Assembly (NCBI GenBank): GCA_037501455.1
Contig: CM074861.1
Location: 91,427,001 to 91,491,000, forward strand
Direction of reading: 5' to 3'
Length of the DNA: 64,000 bases
Source: Lantana camara
Lineage: Eukaryota; Streptophyta; Magnoliopsida; Lamiales; Verbenaceae
Shown: positions 46,087 to 57,645 of the stretch, one piece after another
Position numbering within the stretch: position 1 is the stretch's first letter
Layout: every line of letters begins with the position of its first letter
Position numbers and translations under genes: made by a program
The notes under the pieces: generated by a model
What the model saw: the letters and a program-made list of their open reading frames with translations, nothing else
Databases searched by the model: none
Told to the model about the DNA's origin: nothing

Positions 46087-48601
46087 GTGAAGACCCCTCA
46101 CAATGTTAGGGAGGGGAATCTCAATTGTAAAAATGTAATAGAGATAGGGCTCGTATATTGTGGACCGCTTAGTGTAAGCACAAGAAACAATCATCAGTAT
46201 TTCATAACCTTTACCGATGACTTTAGTCGATATGGTTATGTATACTTAATGAAGTATAGATCTGAAGCTTTTGAGAAATTCTTAGAATTTCAAAAGGAGG
46301 TTGAGAACAAAACTGGTCACAAGATCAAAGCACTTCGATCTGATCGAGGAGACGAGTATCTTAGTGAAGAATTCCTTAATCATCTCAAAGATAATGGGAT
46401 TATCTCTCAGTGGACTCCTCCGGGAACTCCTCAGCTTAATGGAGCTTCTGAGAGAAGGAATCGAACCCTACTTGATATGGTTCGTTCCATGATGAGTTTC
46501 ACTGACTTATCACCTTCTTTCTGGGGTTATGCCCTAGAAAGTGCAGCAAAAATTTTGAATCTAGTTCCCTCTAAGTCAGTCCCTAAAACGCCCTATGAAA
46601 TGTGGCATGGTAAAATCCCTGGTTATTCTTACTTAAGAATTTGGGGTTGTCCTGCTTACGTGAAGAGGACAGTGGGAGACAAGTTAGAATCTCGTTCTAA
46701 CTTATGCTACTTTGTAGGTTATCCTAAGGAATCCATATGACACTACTTCTATGATCAATCTGAGCAAAAGGTGTTTGTTTCCAGAAATGCCACTTTTCTT
46801 GAGGAACCGTTCCTTAAAGAAAAGAAAGGGAAGATCATAGAATTAGAGGAAGTGCAAAGTGAGCCCACGCCACCCACTGAAGAGACGTCCCCTACTGATC
46901 AACCTCAACCAATCACGAATTTTGATACACACGTAAATCCTCCTCTAAGGCGTTCTGAACGCACTCCTAGACAGTCGGAGAGATGGTATGGATTCTTCCA
47001 TGAAATCTCTCAAAAGGATAATGATCCTTTAACATATGAGGAGGCATTTTCAGATTCTGACTCTGAACAGTGGATAGAAGCCATGAAATCCGAAATGGAT
47101 TCCATGAACTCCAACCAAGTTTGGACCTTGGTAGATTTACCTGATGGGGTCAAACCCATAGGTTGCAAATGGATCTTTAAGAGAAAGCTTGGAGTTGATG
47201 GAAGCATTGCAGCCTACAAAGCAAGACTGGTTGCAAAAGGATTCACTCAAAGACCCGGCGTGGACTTTGATGAAACCTTTTCACCAGTTGCAATGCAAAA
47301 GTCTATTCGGATCATGCTTGCCATTGCTGCGTATTATGACTACGAGATATGAAAAATGGATGTGAAAACTGTCTTTCTCAATGGTGACATTGATAAAGAC
47401 ATTTATATGGAGCAACCCATAGGTTTCACATTCAGTGGGAGTGAGCAAAAGGTTTGCAAACTCCAAAGATCAATCTATGGATTGAAACAGGCTTCTAGGA
47501 ATTGGAACATTCGATTTGATGAATCAGTCAAACCGTTTGGCTTCATTCAAATTTCGAATGAATCATGTGTGTATAGAAAGGAATTGGAGACCTCAGTGCA
47601 ATTCTTAGTACTTTATGTTGATGACATCCTTCTTATTGGGAATTCGAAGGATGACGTGAAAGTGACTAAGTTATGGTTATCGAACCAATTCTAGATGAAA
47701 GATCTGGGTGATGCGTCCTATATCCTTGGAATTAAAATCTATAGAGATAGATCTAGAAGGTTAATAGGACTATCACAGTCGATGTACATTGACAAAGTAT
47801 TGAAGAGATTCAATATGGAGTCAACAAAGGTTGAGAACCTTCCTATGAGTAGGAACATGTCTTTCAAAGAAGATGTGTCCTAAGACTAACCTTGAGAAGG
47901 AAAGAATGACTCATACACCTTATGCATCAGCAATGGGTAGCATAATGTATGCAATGTTATGTACTCGACCGGATGTGGCTTATGCACTCAGTGTAATAAG
48001 TCGTTTCCATTCTGACCCTGGAGATGGTCACTGGGCTGCCGTGAAGAATATTCTCAAGTACTTGAAAAGTACTCAAGATTTATTCTTAGTTTACGGAGGC
48101 CAGAAAGATCTTACTGTCGAAGGATACTGCGATGCAAGCTTTGCATCTGACATAGATGATTTTAAGTCAATGTCAAGATACATTTTCTACCTAAACGGCG
48201 GAGCAGTGAGTTGGAAGAGTTCCAAACAAACAACCACTGCAGATTCGACCACTGAGGCCGAATACTTAGCTGTAAATGATACAGCTAAGGAAGGTGTTTG
48301 GATTAGAAACTTCATTCAAGAGTTGAATGTTGTTCCTAGCATGAAAGACCCCATTACTGTGTTTTGCGACAACACTGGGGCGGTTGCTCAAGCAAGAGAA
48401 CTAAGATCTCACCAACGGACCAAACATATTATGAGAAAGTATCACCTAATCCGTGATATTATCAAAAGAGGAGATGTGAAAATTGAGAGGGTCGCATCAG
48501 CAGAGAACGTGGCAGATCCACTTACTAAACCCCTTAGTCGAGAAGCTTTCGAAGGTCATCTTAAGAAGATGGGACTTAGAGTAGCTTTAGAATGGCTTTG
48601 A
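46087..48601 (+). pseudogene. Copia integrase, reverse transcriptase and RNase H with nonsense mutations
   Basis: TNT1-like order. Integrase: FITFTDDFSRYGYVYLM, LRSDRGDEYLSEEF, then the E region GTPQLNGASERRNRTLLDM. RT: DLPDGVKPIGCKWIFKRKLG, MDVKTVFLNGDIDKDIYM, LYVDDILLIGNS (catalytic YVDD). RNase H: AVSWKSSKQTTTADSTTEAE, TKHIMRKYHLIRDIIKRGD, DPLTKPLSREAFEGH, and a stop at 48601. Premature stops lie at 46738-46740, 47350-47352 (TGA, expected Trp), 47692-47694 and 47881-47883, all otherwise in the same reading order, so the copy is dead but little rearranged. Confidence 0.88.
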
Positions 48602-48617
48602 CGGGCAAGTGGGAGAT

Positions 48618-50796
48618 TGTTAGGAATAGTGCCCTAGAAAGCCGATTGTGTATCCGCTTTGGACTTTTCCTTATTGTAATCTCAGACAATCTTTGAATAA
48701 AATAACGAATTCAGGCAACACTTCTTTATATGCTCTTGTTTGGTATGCGTTTACTTTAGCTGTGCATGTATGAGAACTCCCCTAATCCTGATGACTTTAG
48801 GACTCTACCATTTAGGTGAAATGGTTCATGAAACGAGCCCTATATCACATAAGTCATGATTAGTAAAATACTCTAAGCCGATGAGTCCTACAGACAGTGG
48901 GAGTGTTAACCTGACTCCTCTAAGGCTTGCTTGTGGGATCACACCCTTAAGAAGGACCACCTTGTTTCATGGAGGTGCAAAGTGTATAGTTGATACGTGC
49001 GTGATACATAAGGGTGCTTACTTCAATAAGTAAGTTCACTGGGGTGCCCCGTGTGAGAAGATTCCTAAATGGGAAAGGAAGTTTCTATTTCAGGAAATGG
49101 AAACTTTCGGATTAGGAAATATCTCACGAGTCATTGATGTGATTAATTAATCCTTAGACTTGAGGTTCCATGTCACTTTATGAATTAACTCTGTAGTCTT
49201 AGGTATAAGCTTTAAAGGGTGTCGCCTTAGATAACTGATTCAAGGCTTATGCTGGGGCTGCACAAGTGACTCATGAAAGTGAATGAGAATCAAGAAAGGA
49301 CTACACTTGCATTTGCAAGGTGATCTCTTATTGTGTAAGTCATTCATATGCCATATGGAGTCCTTGGCCAAGGCAGTAGATCAAGACATCAAGAAAAGTG
49401 TTTCTTGGATTGAGATCAAATGGATATGAAATGCACTTAGCTTTAAGATCGGATTATTAGGGTTCTAATTATTCCCTTACCCTAGATCTTGGTTGAGAGA
49501 TAGTAAATAGGAGGATTGTATCTCACATGAATCAATGACTTAAAGGTTCTGTGGAATCCAAACATTCCAATTCAGTTAGGGGTTAAACACCTGTTGCTAG
49601 ACTATGGTCGTTTAATCTGTGGACTGATTAATTAATTAGTGAATTAATTAATTAGGGTCACTGCGAATTGAATTGAGAACCTAGAGGGTCACACACAACA
49701 ACTTGGTTACACAAGTTAAGGCTTTAAAATGATTAAACGAGTTAATCGGGCCAACGGGGTTCCACACGTGTGAACCACACGTGTGGCTCACGTGAGTGAC
49801 ACGTGTCCTTAGGACACGTGTCTCACACGTGTGAAAATATATGTGTATATTTATTTATGTATTAAATAATTAATATGATTAAAAAATAATAGACTTTGGT
49901 TTAATTTTTGAATTAAAAAGAAAGTCTTATTTTGGAGAAATTAATCTATTTAATTAATTATTAATTAATTAATTAGATAAATAAACAAATAAGTTATTTG
50001 TTTATTAATAAATAAAGTATAATATTATCCAAAAGGGTTTGTGTATTTTAGCTCTCTTAAAAGTTGATTTGAATTAGAATTCAAAGTCAAAGTTCAAAAT
50101 TACTTGATGATCAAGTAATAGGAGAGAGGGACCAAAATCCTTACCCCATAAGGACTAGGGTTTCAGCCACCCCTCCTCAAGTATATATAGGGGAGCTCGA
50201 GCTCCCCTTGAGACTAATTGATTGATTTCTTTTGGTTCATGTGTTGAACACCATCCTTTCTCCAAGATAAAATAAACCCTAGGTTAAGCCTAAACACTAA
50301 CTAGAGAACTAGCATCCTTACTAGTTAGATTGTAGTCAAGTTGGTGGACTATCTCTAGAGAGCTTCAAGCAAGGGCGACGACACATGGTAGGTAGTGGGG
50401 TCAAATGACCCCACTAAATTTTAATTTTTTTTATTTTATATATGTAATTAAAATGTAATTTTTTTTTTATTTTTCTTTTATTTTAGTTGTTTCGACCCCA
50501 CATAAATTGAAATATATATATATAGTCGACCCTCGAAAGTTTTTTGACCCCACTAATTCACCATTCTGGAGTCGCCCCTGGCTTCAAGTTAGAAGTTTTG
50601 AAGATTCAAGCTTTAATAAGGAGAGGGGATGACGCCACGAGAAGAGCGCTCTTGGGTGGCTTGAAACGCTTCAAGAAAGATTATTGAAAAATAAGTTTCT
50701 AATCTCTACGAATTCGGATTCACGATTGCGAGTTTCGATCCTTTTTGTTGGAAAATTTTTAAATTTCTGCTACTTTCTGATTCCTGTTTTCCAACA
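48618..50796 (+). repeat. 3' LTR of the large copia element
   Basis: Same sequence as the 5' LTR with scattered differences (for example GTGTATCCGCTTTGGAC against GTATATCCGCTTTGTGC near the start), plus a 211-bp MITE at 50370-50580. It ends TTTTCCAACA. Confidence 0.88.
50370..50580. mobile_element. Small hAT-type MITE in the copia 3' LTR
   Basis: Inverted ends CAAGGGCGAC / GTCGCCCCTG and an exact 8-bp duplication GCTTCAAG (50362-50369 and 50581-50588). The 5' LTR has a single uninterrupted GCTTCAAG at the same place. 211 bp, non-coding, with internal inverted GGGGTCAAATGACCCC. Confidence 0.92.
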
Positions 50797-53323
50797 CCAC
50801 ACCCCAAGAGAGATAAGGAAAAGTGCAGTAACATCAGCTCCAAGGAAGAGAAGAAGGGAAAGAAAGGGGAAACAATCCTTTGTTCAAGTTTTGAGGGATC
50901 CACACCACCATTTCATCTCCAAATCAAGAGGTAAGTCCATTTTTGGATTCTCCATGTCTTTGTGGTGCTTTTAATTCCAATTTGATGAGTTTTAACCTAG
51001 GATTGCATGAGTTATGGCTTATTGCTTGAATAGTGAGGGTTTGTAGAAATTTGATGATTCTTGCATGATTCCTTGCAATTTCTTTGAGCTTGATGCATGG
51101 TAATTGCTTCTAAGACTTCCTTTAAGAGTTATATGAACTTGGTTTGTATGTTGGATGAGGATTCATGGAAGTACCTTTGATGAATTTGAAGAACATGATC
51201 TTGTTGATGCATCTCTTCCTTTTGCTTCACTTTAGCTCGGTTTTGGCTTGAATTAGGGCATGAATCTTTGAATAATTGCTGCATAACTCTTGTATAATGA
51301 GTTGGTTTGAGTATAGATTGAGTTCTTGGTGTTTAGGGGCCAAAAACCTCGAGTTTTGATGTTGGAGAAGACCCACGACCGTGGATTTTTACACTAAAAT
51401 CCACCCACGACCGTGGATTTGAAGGACAGAACTTGGGGTGTTTCTGGACTGAGATCCTCGGCCGTGGATCTCCCCTTTGTTAAAAATCCACGTCCATGGA
51501 TCTGGGTATGGTCATAGCACGCTCGTACTAGTTTTCTTGTTCGTTTTGCTCGTTTTCCTCCCCGTTCTTGATCTTAATGTGATATATACTTGTTTATATG
51601 CATGATATGATATGTTATGACTTGTTAATGTGTGATTTTGATGTGCTTCATGTATGAATTATTTGTTATGACGAGTATATGTTCGTTTTGCTATGATTTC
51701 AGTGCTTGTTTACGAGTTGTGTGTTTGTTTATCCTAATTGCAATGTGTAATGTCTCTTCGCACCTAATTGCTTCTCTTATATGTCTTGTGCTTGAGTGTG
51801 CTTGGAATGTGATGTGATGTGATATGATGCTATCTGATGAATATTATGTTTGATTAGCTTGTTATGTGCTTGATTCAAGTGTTGTTTAAGTGATATGTCC
51901 TTAATGATCCGACTTTGCTTAAGAGTGAAATGATTATGACTTGTATTGCATCATTCGCACTCATACGCATGTGCCGAGCGTATATATGGTTCATTTTGAG
52001 TCTAAGGTTATCTTTCATGTCTGTCTTGTTCAGAGGAGTATCCCGTTGGTGACGAGATCGTTCCATAGACGTTGGTTTTGTCTCCGTTTGCCCGTTTTCA
52101 TCGGTGTAAGGTGAGGTTAGGTTATAGATATACCCTAATAAAATATGACCGGTATGTTTGCATGCGAGTATAAGCCTTCTCTATATCTGTATGTAAGTGC
52201 GAGCTAAGAATACGTGTGATTACGTGATATGCTTTAGACTATGATTATGTTAAAATTATGATCATGTTAAGCTTCATGTTAGAATATGTTATGCTAGGTT
52301 ATGCTAGTAACATGTTAGGAAAGTGTTGGAATATGAATAAGTTGAATTATGAATATGCTAGGGTTATGTAACGCTTTATGATTATGATATGTTTATGCTT
52401 ATGCCTCCGCTTATGCTATGTTCTTGCGGTTGTATACCTCCGGTATGATATGCAATAGGTCGTGGACCTTGTTTTGCTCGGTTTATGGTAAGACTCTGCT
52501 TTTGTTATGTCTGTGTATGTGTTGTGAGTCCGGGACGGCTGATTTTAGGTCGATGGATATGTGTTTGGGGGTGTTATGCATCCGGGACGGCTTATTTTAG
52601 GTCGACGGGTGATGTGTGGGTTACGTTTTATTTTCGTTATGTTAGTTAGTTAAGAAATAGTTAGTGAAACGGGAGTGGATTCTTAATTAGTAAAATTTGG
52701 TTGTTTTGGCCTTCGGCTTAAATCCTTTATCCCCTATATTTAGTATCACGTGAGATAATAATTTAGAATGCAAAAACCACGCCCCGGTTCATGGACTTTC
52801 ACCTATGATATGTGTTGTGCTCCTTATACGTATATATGGGTGCGTGTGTAACCCCTCACTCAGTCTTTGGACTGACCTCTCCCTTTATATTTTTAGTTTG
52901 CAGGTTCTGGTCCGATGGTTCGAGCTAGGCGGATTTTGGTTTGCTTTCCTTGGAGTCTTGTCGGTCTAGAGAAGTCTGCATTTTTGCTTTTAGTTCATTT
53001 TGCATTTGTTTATTTGAAGTTTGTAATTTGAGATTTAAGTTTGTATTTGTTGCTCTTAGTCACGTTATGACAAGTTTGTGTATAATTCGTTTTAAGTGGT
53101 TTGTAACCTCAATGTTATGTTTTGTTTAAGTTCGTTTATTGCTTCCGCTTTTGTATGATTTTGTTTTGTGCGCTCTATTTGAGGGTTTAGACCGCCTAGC
53201 TTAGGAAAGTCTTTTGTTTGTCGCTCGTTCGCTAGCGCTTGGTGCGTGTACGGATTCTCCTTTTCGTTACACGTGTCGGGCTCTAGTGCGGGGGATGTGG
53301 CGCCCTACGCTCGGGGTGTTACA
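50797..53323 (+). repeat. 5'-truncated LTR of a Del/Tekay-like gypsy element
   Basis: The right end GTGCGGGGGATGTGGCGCCC...GGTGTTACA parallels the gag-only element's LTR end. Upstream landmarks also match in order: TAACCCCTCACTCAGTC (52850), TTTAGTTTGCAGG (52891), GAGCTAGGCGGATT (52921) and CCGCCTAGCTTAGG (53191). Roughly the first 400-450 bases are missing, cut by the copia element at 50797. No primer-binding site follows the end, so it is a solo or 3' LTR. It carries its own palindrome cluster at 51370-51510. Confidence 0.75.
51370..51510 (+). repeat. Palindrome cluster of the second gypsy LTR
   Basis: Two copies of CCACGACCGTGG, plus GATCCTCGGCCGTGGATC and ATCCACGTCCATGGAT, lie within 140 bases, separated by ordinary LTR sequence. 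Same core and same relative LTR position as the cluster at 25850-26175, but with different arms. Confidence 0.75.
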
Positions 53324-53399
53324 GACTCGATATATAAGTATAATAATTTGGCTCAAAACTTTACACATTCGGGATATATCGGGTCAATTTATCTAATAG

Positions 53400-54060
53400 T
53401 AGAGAAACCCACCCACCTTTAAAAGCAAAAGAAATGGCACAAGAGCCTCAAGGACCGGCTTCGTCTCCGATTGGACCCAAATCCGTGCAAAAGAAGTGAA
53501 GTGAGACTCAAAATGACCATATACGACGCACGACAATGCAATGAACATGATATGTGATGTATAAGAGATAAAATCATGTTATGAAGATATTCATGTTCAC
53601 AATTAATGCCCTAAAGACACATAATCAAACAATTCATTCAAGTACTTTCAATACGTGAAGGTATCATGTTGATTCGTTTCATATCTTCCATAATTCATGT
53701 TAAATCGAGCCATAAACTTCACACAATATTCATAACACATATATCAACATGTATACAATGCATATAAGTCATAAACGAGGCAAGAGAATAAACAAATAAA
53801 TTAAAGAAACGAGAAAACAACACACTCACACATAAGGGTGGGGCTAACGGCCCCAGTCCCTTCACAAAAAGCTAACGGCCGTTAGCCAGGTCAATAGGGA
53901 CTGACGTGGACGAACAGTCGTTAGTACCACACTACACACAAAGTACTAACCCCCGTTAGGGGGGTCAGAAACTCGGGTAAGGGTGTTAACGGGCGTTAAC
54001 CCCCAAAATGCAAGAAAGCCCTAACGGGCATTAAGCTCATCTGGGGTTGAAATATTAAGC
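53400..54060 (-). repeat. LTR fragment of a third gypsy element, reverse orientation
   Basis: Read on the - strand, it contains CGTATATGGTCATTTTGAGTC, matching the 51980-52005 region of the neighbouring + strand LTR, and upstream of it a palindrome cluster built on CTAACGGCCGTTAG (53865-54035). Ends cannot be fixed. Confidence 0.55.
53865..54035 (-). repeat. Palindrome cluster of the third gypsy LTR
   Basis: Units include GCTAACGGCCGTTAGC (perfect palindrome), GGGGCTAACGGCCCC, ACTAACCCCCGTTAGG, GTTAACGGGCGTTAAC and CCCTAACGGGCATTAA within about 170 bases. Confidence 0.75.
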
Positions 54061-54268
54061 ACTATTTAGTTTGAACCAATCGATAGGTTATCGTAATTGG
54101 ATGGATTTGGTTGCGTTTGTGGATTGTTACATAACATATTTGCAATCTATATCTCGTAAGCTCGGGATTGATTTCTTGTGGTTTGGTTTCAGTTTTGATG
54201 TGGTCTAACATGTTTAGTTGTTTTGTGCAGATTTTGGCTAATTAGGGTTTCGGGAAAGGTATGGGGAC

Positions 54269-54420
54269 TATGATGCACGCATACGGACACGATATGACAC
54301 GGATACGGCGACACGAAGTTTTTCTTAAATTTTTCACGTGAGGAGTGTCGGAAACGATTGTCGGACACGATACAACACGACATGGTAAAATGACACTTTT
54401 AGAAGTGTCCGTGCATCATA
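54269..54420. mobile_element. Short MULE-like MITE
   Basis: 152 bp with inverted ends TATGATGCACG / CGTGCATCATA, flanked by TATGGGGAC (54260-54268) and TATAGGGAC (54422-54430). This is a 9-10 bp duplication with one mismatch, which suggests the Mutator superfamily. The interior is rich in GACACGA/CGGATACGG words. Decayed relatives appear near 4920, 18262, 19790 and 24885. Confidence 0.7.
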
Positions 54421-54479
54421 GTATAGGGACGTTGATGTGTAGAGCTAGTCCCAAAAAATTTAACACTAATCTGATACCA

Positions 54480-54655
54480 TGCTTTAAAATAGGCATGTAG
54501 GGAAGAAAGATTTTGCAAATTATTCATGGTTGATAATTACACACAGATTACACCGTGGATTTTAATTAAATAGTTAGAAACCCCTATAAGTTAGGTTTGT
54601 AATAATCCGTTAATTAGGGAAAGAACATCTTTTCTATATACAACAATATTTGTTG
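54480..54655 (-). repeat. Copia LTR remnant with primer-binding site
   Basis: Similar along its length to the LTR at 38587-38731 (TAGGGAAGAAAGATTTTGC, CATGGTTGATAATT, ATAATCCGTTAATTAGGG). On its left, CTGATACCA (54471-54479) is the reverse complement of TGGTATCAG, the start of a primer-binding site. It is therefore the 5' LTR of a - strand element whose interior is gone. Confidence 0.65.
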
Positions 54656-54695
54656 GAAAAAAAATTAAATTTTTAAAAAAATAAATAAATAAAAT

Positions 54696-54861
54696 TGTTA
54701 AAGTATAGAGAAGATAAGAATTGGATGAATTCATTGTAATTGTATGATACAAGTTACAGGAGTCTCAATATTTAACCTACTAATCCCTACAAGTCAGGAA
54801 TTCAATAAATCAGTTATATAAGGTAACACAATTTCCTCCTGATTACTCGTATTTCCTAACA
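54696..54861 (-). repeat. 3' LTR of the short-LTR copia element
   Basis: On the - strand it follows the polypurine tract TTGAGGGGGAG and runs TGTTAGGAAATACGAG to CTATACTTTAACA. Confidence 0.9.
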
Positions 54862-54873
54862 CTCCCCCTCAAG

Positions 54874-56082
54874 CTAAGTAATCGGATCCCCGATTCTCAG
54901 CTTGTCCAAAGTCTTCTTGAACACCTGTCCTGTAACAGCCTTCGTCAGCGTATCTGCCATCTGATCTTCAGACCTCACAAATGGGAGTTCAATAGTGCCA
55001 TCTTCCAGTTTTTCTTTGATTAAGTGCCTATCTACTTCCACATGCTTCGTCCGATCGTGCTGCACGGGATTTTCAGCAATGTTGATCGCAGCCTTATTAT
55101 CACACCTCAACCGCCCGGGCTCACTTGGGGTCATCCCAATCTCTATAATTAGTCTTCATAACCAGATGACTTCTGTTACTGCCTTCGCAATACCTCTGAA
55201 TTCAGCTTCAGCACTTGAGAGGACCACAACTCTCTGTTTTTTGCTCCTCCAAGTTACTACATTTCCTCCAACAAGGGTGAAGAACCCTGACCTGGACCTT
55301 CTGTCGTTCGGATTCCCTGCCCAATCAGCATCTGTGTATGCTTCAATGTTCAAGTGTCCATGGTTCCCAAACATGATCCCACACCCGATAGAGCATTTTA
55401 GGTACCGAATTATTCTTATAACCGCCTCCATATGACTTTTCTGAGGTTGGTGCATAAACTGACTTACTATCCCAACGGCATAAGCGATGTCGGGCCTAGT
55501 ATGAGATAGGTATATCAATTTTCCCACAAGCCATTGATACCTGTCCCTATCGGTCAGCTCCTCATCTTCTTATATCCTAAGCTTGTGGTTAACTTGGATT
55601 GGAGTGTCGACAGGCTTGGAATCTAACATCCCGGTTTCAGCCAGGAGGTCAAGAACATACTTTCGCTGTGAGATGAAGATTCCGTGCTTAGATCTCATCA
55701 TCTCAATCCCTAGGAAGTACTTCAAGCCTCCTAGGTCCTTCATCTCAAATTCGTTGAACAGGTTTCTCTTGAGTTGCTCCATCTCCTCTGTATCATTTCC
55801 TGTGATGATCATATCGTCAACATAGATAATTAGGCATGTGACCAGATTACCTCTGTTCTTTAGAAACAGAGTATGGTCTGCATTGCTTTGCCTGTATCCA
55901 TAGGTTCTCGTAGCTACTGTGAACCTCCCAAACCATGCTCGAGGTGACTGCTTAAGTCCATATAGCGCCTTTCGGAGTCTGCAGACCTCATTCACTCCAA
56001 AGCAATCAGAGAAGCCGGGGGCCGCCCGGGGGCGGGGGGGGGGGGGGGGCTTCCATATATACCTCTTCTGACAACTCCCCAT
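54874..56082 (-). pseudogene. Copia reverse transcriptase C-terminal part and RNase H
   Basis: Continues from the shifted frame: [35 protein letters not shown] (catalytic YVDD), YLSHTRPDIAYAVGIVSQFM, then RNase H (IEAYTDADWAGNPNDRRSRS, VVTWRSKKQRVVVLSSAEAE, ENPVQHDRTKHVEVDRHLIK), ending LRIGDPIT and a stop at 54874. Premature stops occur near 55568 (after NHKLRI) and 55154 (after TEVIWL). Confidence 0.88.
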
Positions 56083-57645
56083 GAAGGAAGGTATTCTTCA
56101 CGTCAAATTGATGCAATGGACAATCTTGGTTGGCTGCGATGGAGAGGAGAACACGTACTGTGTCAATCTTTGCCACTGGGGAGAATGTTTCAGAGTAGTC
56201 GATCCCATATGTTTGGGTGTATCCCTTGGCTACTAGGCGTGCCTTGTATCTCTCCACTGTTCCGTCTGCCTTGTATTTGATGGTGAAAACCCATTTGCAC
56301 CCTACTGGTTTGGTTCCTTGGGGCAATTCACATATCTCCCACGTATTGTTCTTTGCCAAAGCCTCCATCTCGATAAGCATGGCCTTTCTCCATTCGTCCA
56401 TTTTCATGGCTTCTTGAGCTGTTCTCGGGATATGTTCTTTGTAGAGATTTCCCACAAAGGCTTTTGCCTTTTCAGTCATGCTCCCTTTCACCATATTTCC
56501 CACAGGGTATCTCGAAGCCCGTGAAGTCTGATCGGGTGAATACCGGTTTGGGGAAACTCCCCTGGTACTTCGTGGTGGCAATGTATACCTACTGCTGTCG
56601 GTGTCATCTGAAACAGGGTTAACTGCATCCGGAATATCCTCAAATTCAGAAACAGAATGAAAAGGGACAAAGGTAGTTACCTCGTTTTGGACATCATGCG
56701 GAGGAGTATGATTGGAGGAGGTACTGAGCTCGCTATTGCTTTGATTGGGATTGGATTGAGATGTGAGAATGGGATCAGTGGGATCAAGTACCGCTTCACC
56801 GAGCCAGCATAGAGAATCACCCGAATGCTCCCCCTGAGTGCTATGCTGGTTTTGAAAGAAATATTCTGTCTCAAGGAACTGATAATCGATAGTCACGTGT
56901 AAACGGCGAGTCACAGGATCGTAGCACCGATATCCTTTCTGGTGAGGTGTATACCCAACAAAGACACACTTCACAGCACAAGAGGCTAGTTTAGTTCGCT
57001 CATGTTTCGGTACATGGACAAATACGGAGCAACCAAAGACCCGGGGAGGTAAAGTCAGTGCTTGAGGGACAGACACTTGGGTTTGGAACACCGAGAGGGG
57101 CGTTTGGTGGTCAAGAATCCTGGTAGGTAATCTATTGGTAAGGTATGCTGCAGTGGAGACAGCTTCGGGCCAAAACTGATTCGAGACATGGGATTCAGTT
57201 AGGAGGGCTCGGGTCATTTCAAGGAGTGTTCTATTTTTCCTTTCGGCAACCCCATTCTGCTGAGGAGTGTTTGGGCAGGAGGTTTGATGGATTAGACCCT
57301 GTTGGTTGGCAAAGTTACTCATTTGTTGATTCACAAATTCACGCCCATTATCGGATCTCAGTACCTTAATTTTCTGATTGTATTGAGTCTGAACCATATT
57401 AAAGAAGGTAACAAAAGTGTCAAATACATCCGATTTGTGCCGAAGGAAATAAACCCAAGTCATGCGAGAATGATCATCAATAAATAGCACGAAGTACCGA
57501 AATTGATTCTGATTAGTAACGGGGCTGGTCCCCAAACGTCTGAATGAACAAGAGAAAAAACTGAAGAAACCCGAGTGTTCGTGGGTTTAAATGAAGTTCT
57601 ATGACTCTTTGCAACTGAACAAGTTTGACATGACAAATTTAAATA
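56006..57645 (-). pseudogene. Copia integrase and N-terminal reverse transcriptase
   Basis: A 509-codon frame. Integrase: [53 protein letters not shown] (D, D, E positions present). After a Ser/Pro-rich linker, RT begins: [76 protein letters not shown]. The frame runs into a G/C homopolymer insertion at 56011-56050, which turns EAPPGF into a proline run and shifts the frame. Confidence 0.88.
56011..56050 (-). other. G/C homopolymer insertion in copia RT
   Basis: On the + strand GAAGCCGGGGGCCGCCCGGG is followed by GGC and a run of about 16 G within 40 bases, at a point where related elements encode EAPPGF. It may be a real expansion or a sequencing/assembly artefact. Confidence 0.7.

Larger units (their letters stand above)
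42980..50796 (+). mobile_element. Ty1/copia element with 1.95 kb LTRs, decayed
   Basis: Two direct LTRs (42980-44932 and 48618-50796; the latter enlarged by a MITE) flank a 3.7 kb interior with a primer-binding site, a partial pol and the polypurine tract AAGTGGGAGAT (48607-48617). Gag and protease are absent. LTRs differ by scattered substitutions, so this is older than the gag-only gypsy element. The flanking 5-mers CCGAG (42975-42979) and CCACA (50797-50801) do not match: the left flank is a - strand gypsy gag and the right flank a + strand gypsy LTR. This suggests recombination between two copies or deletion after insertion. Confidence 0.85.
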
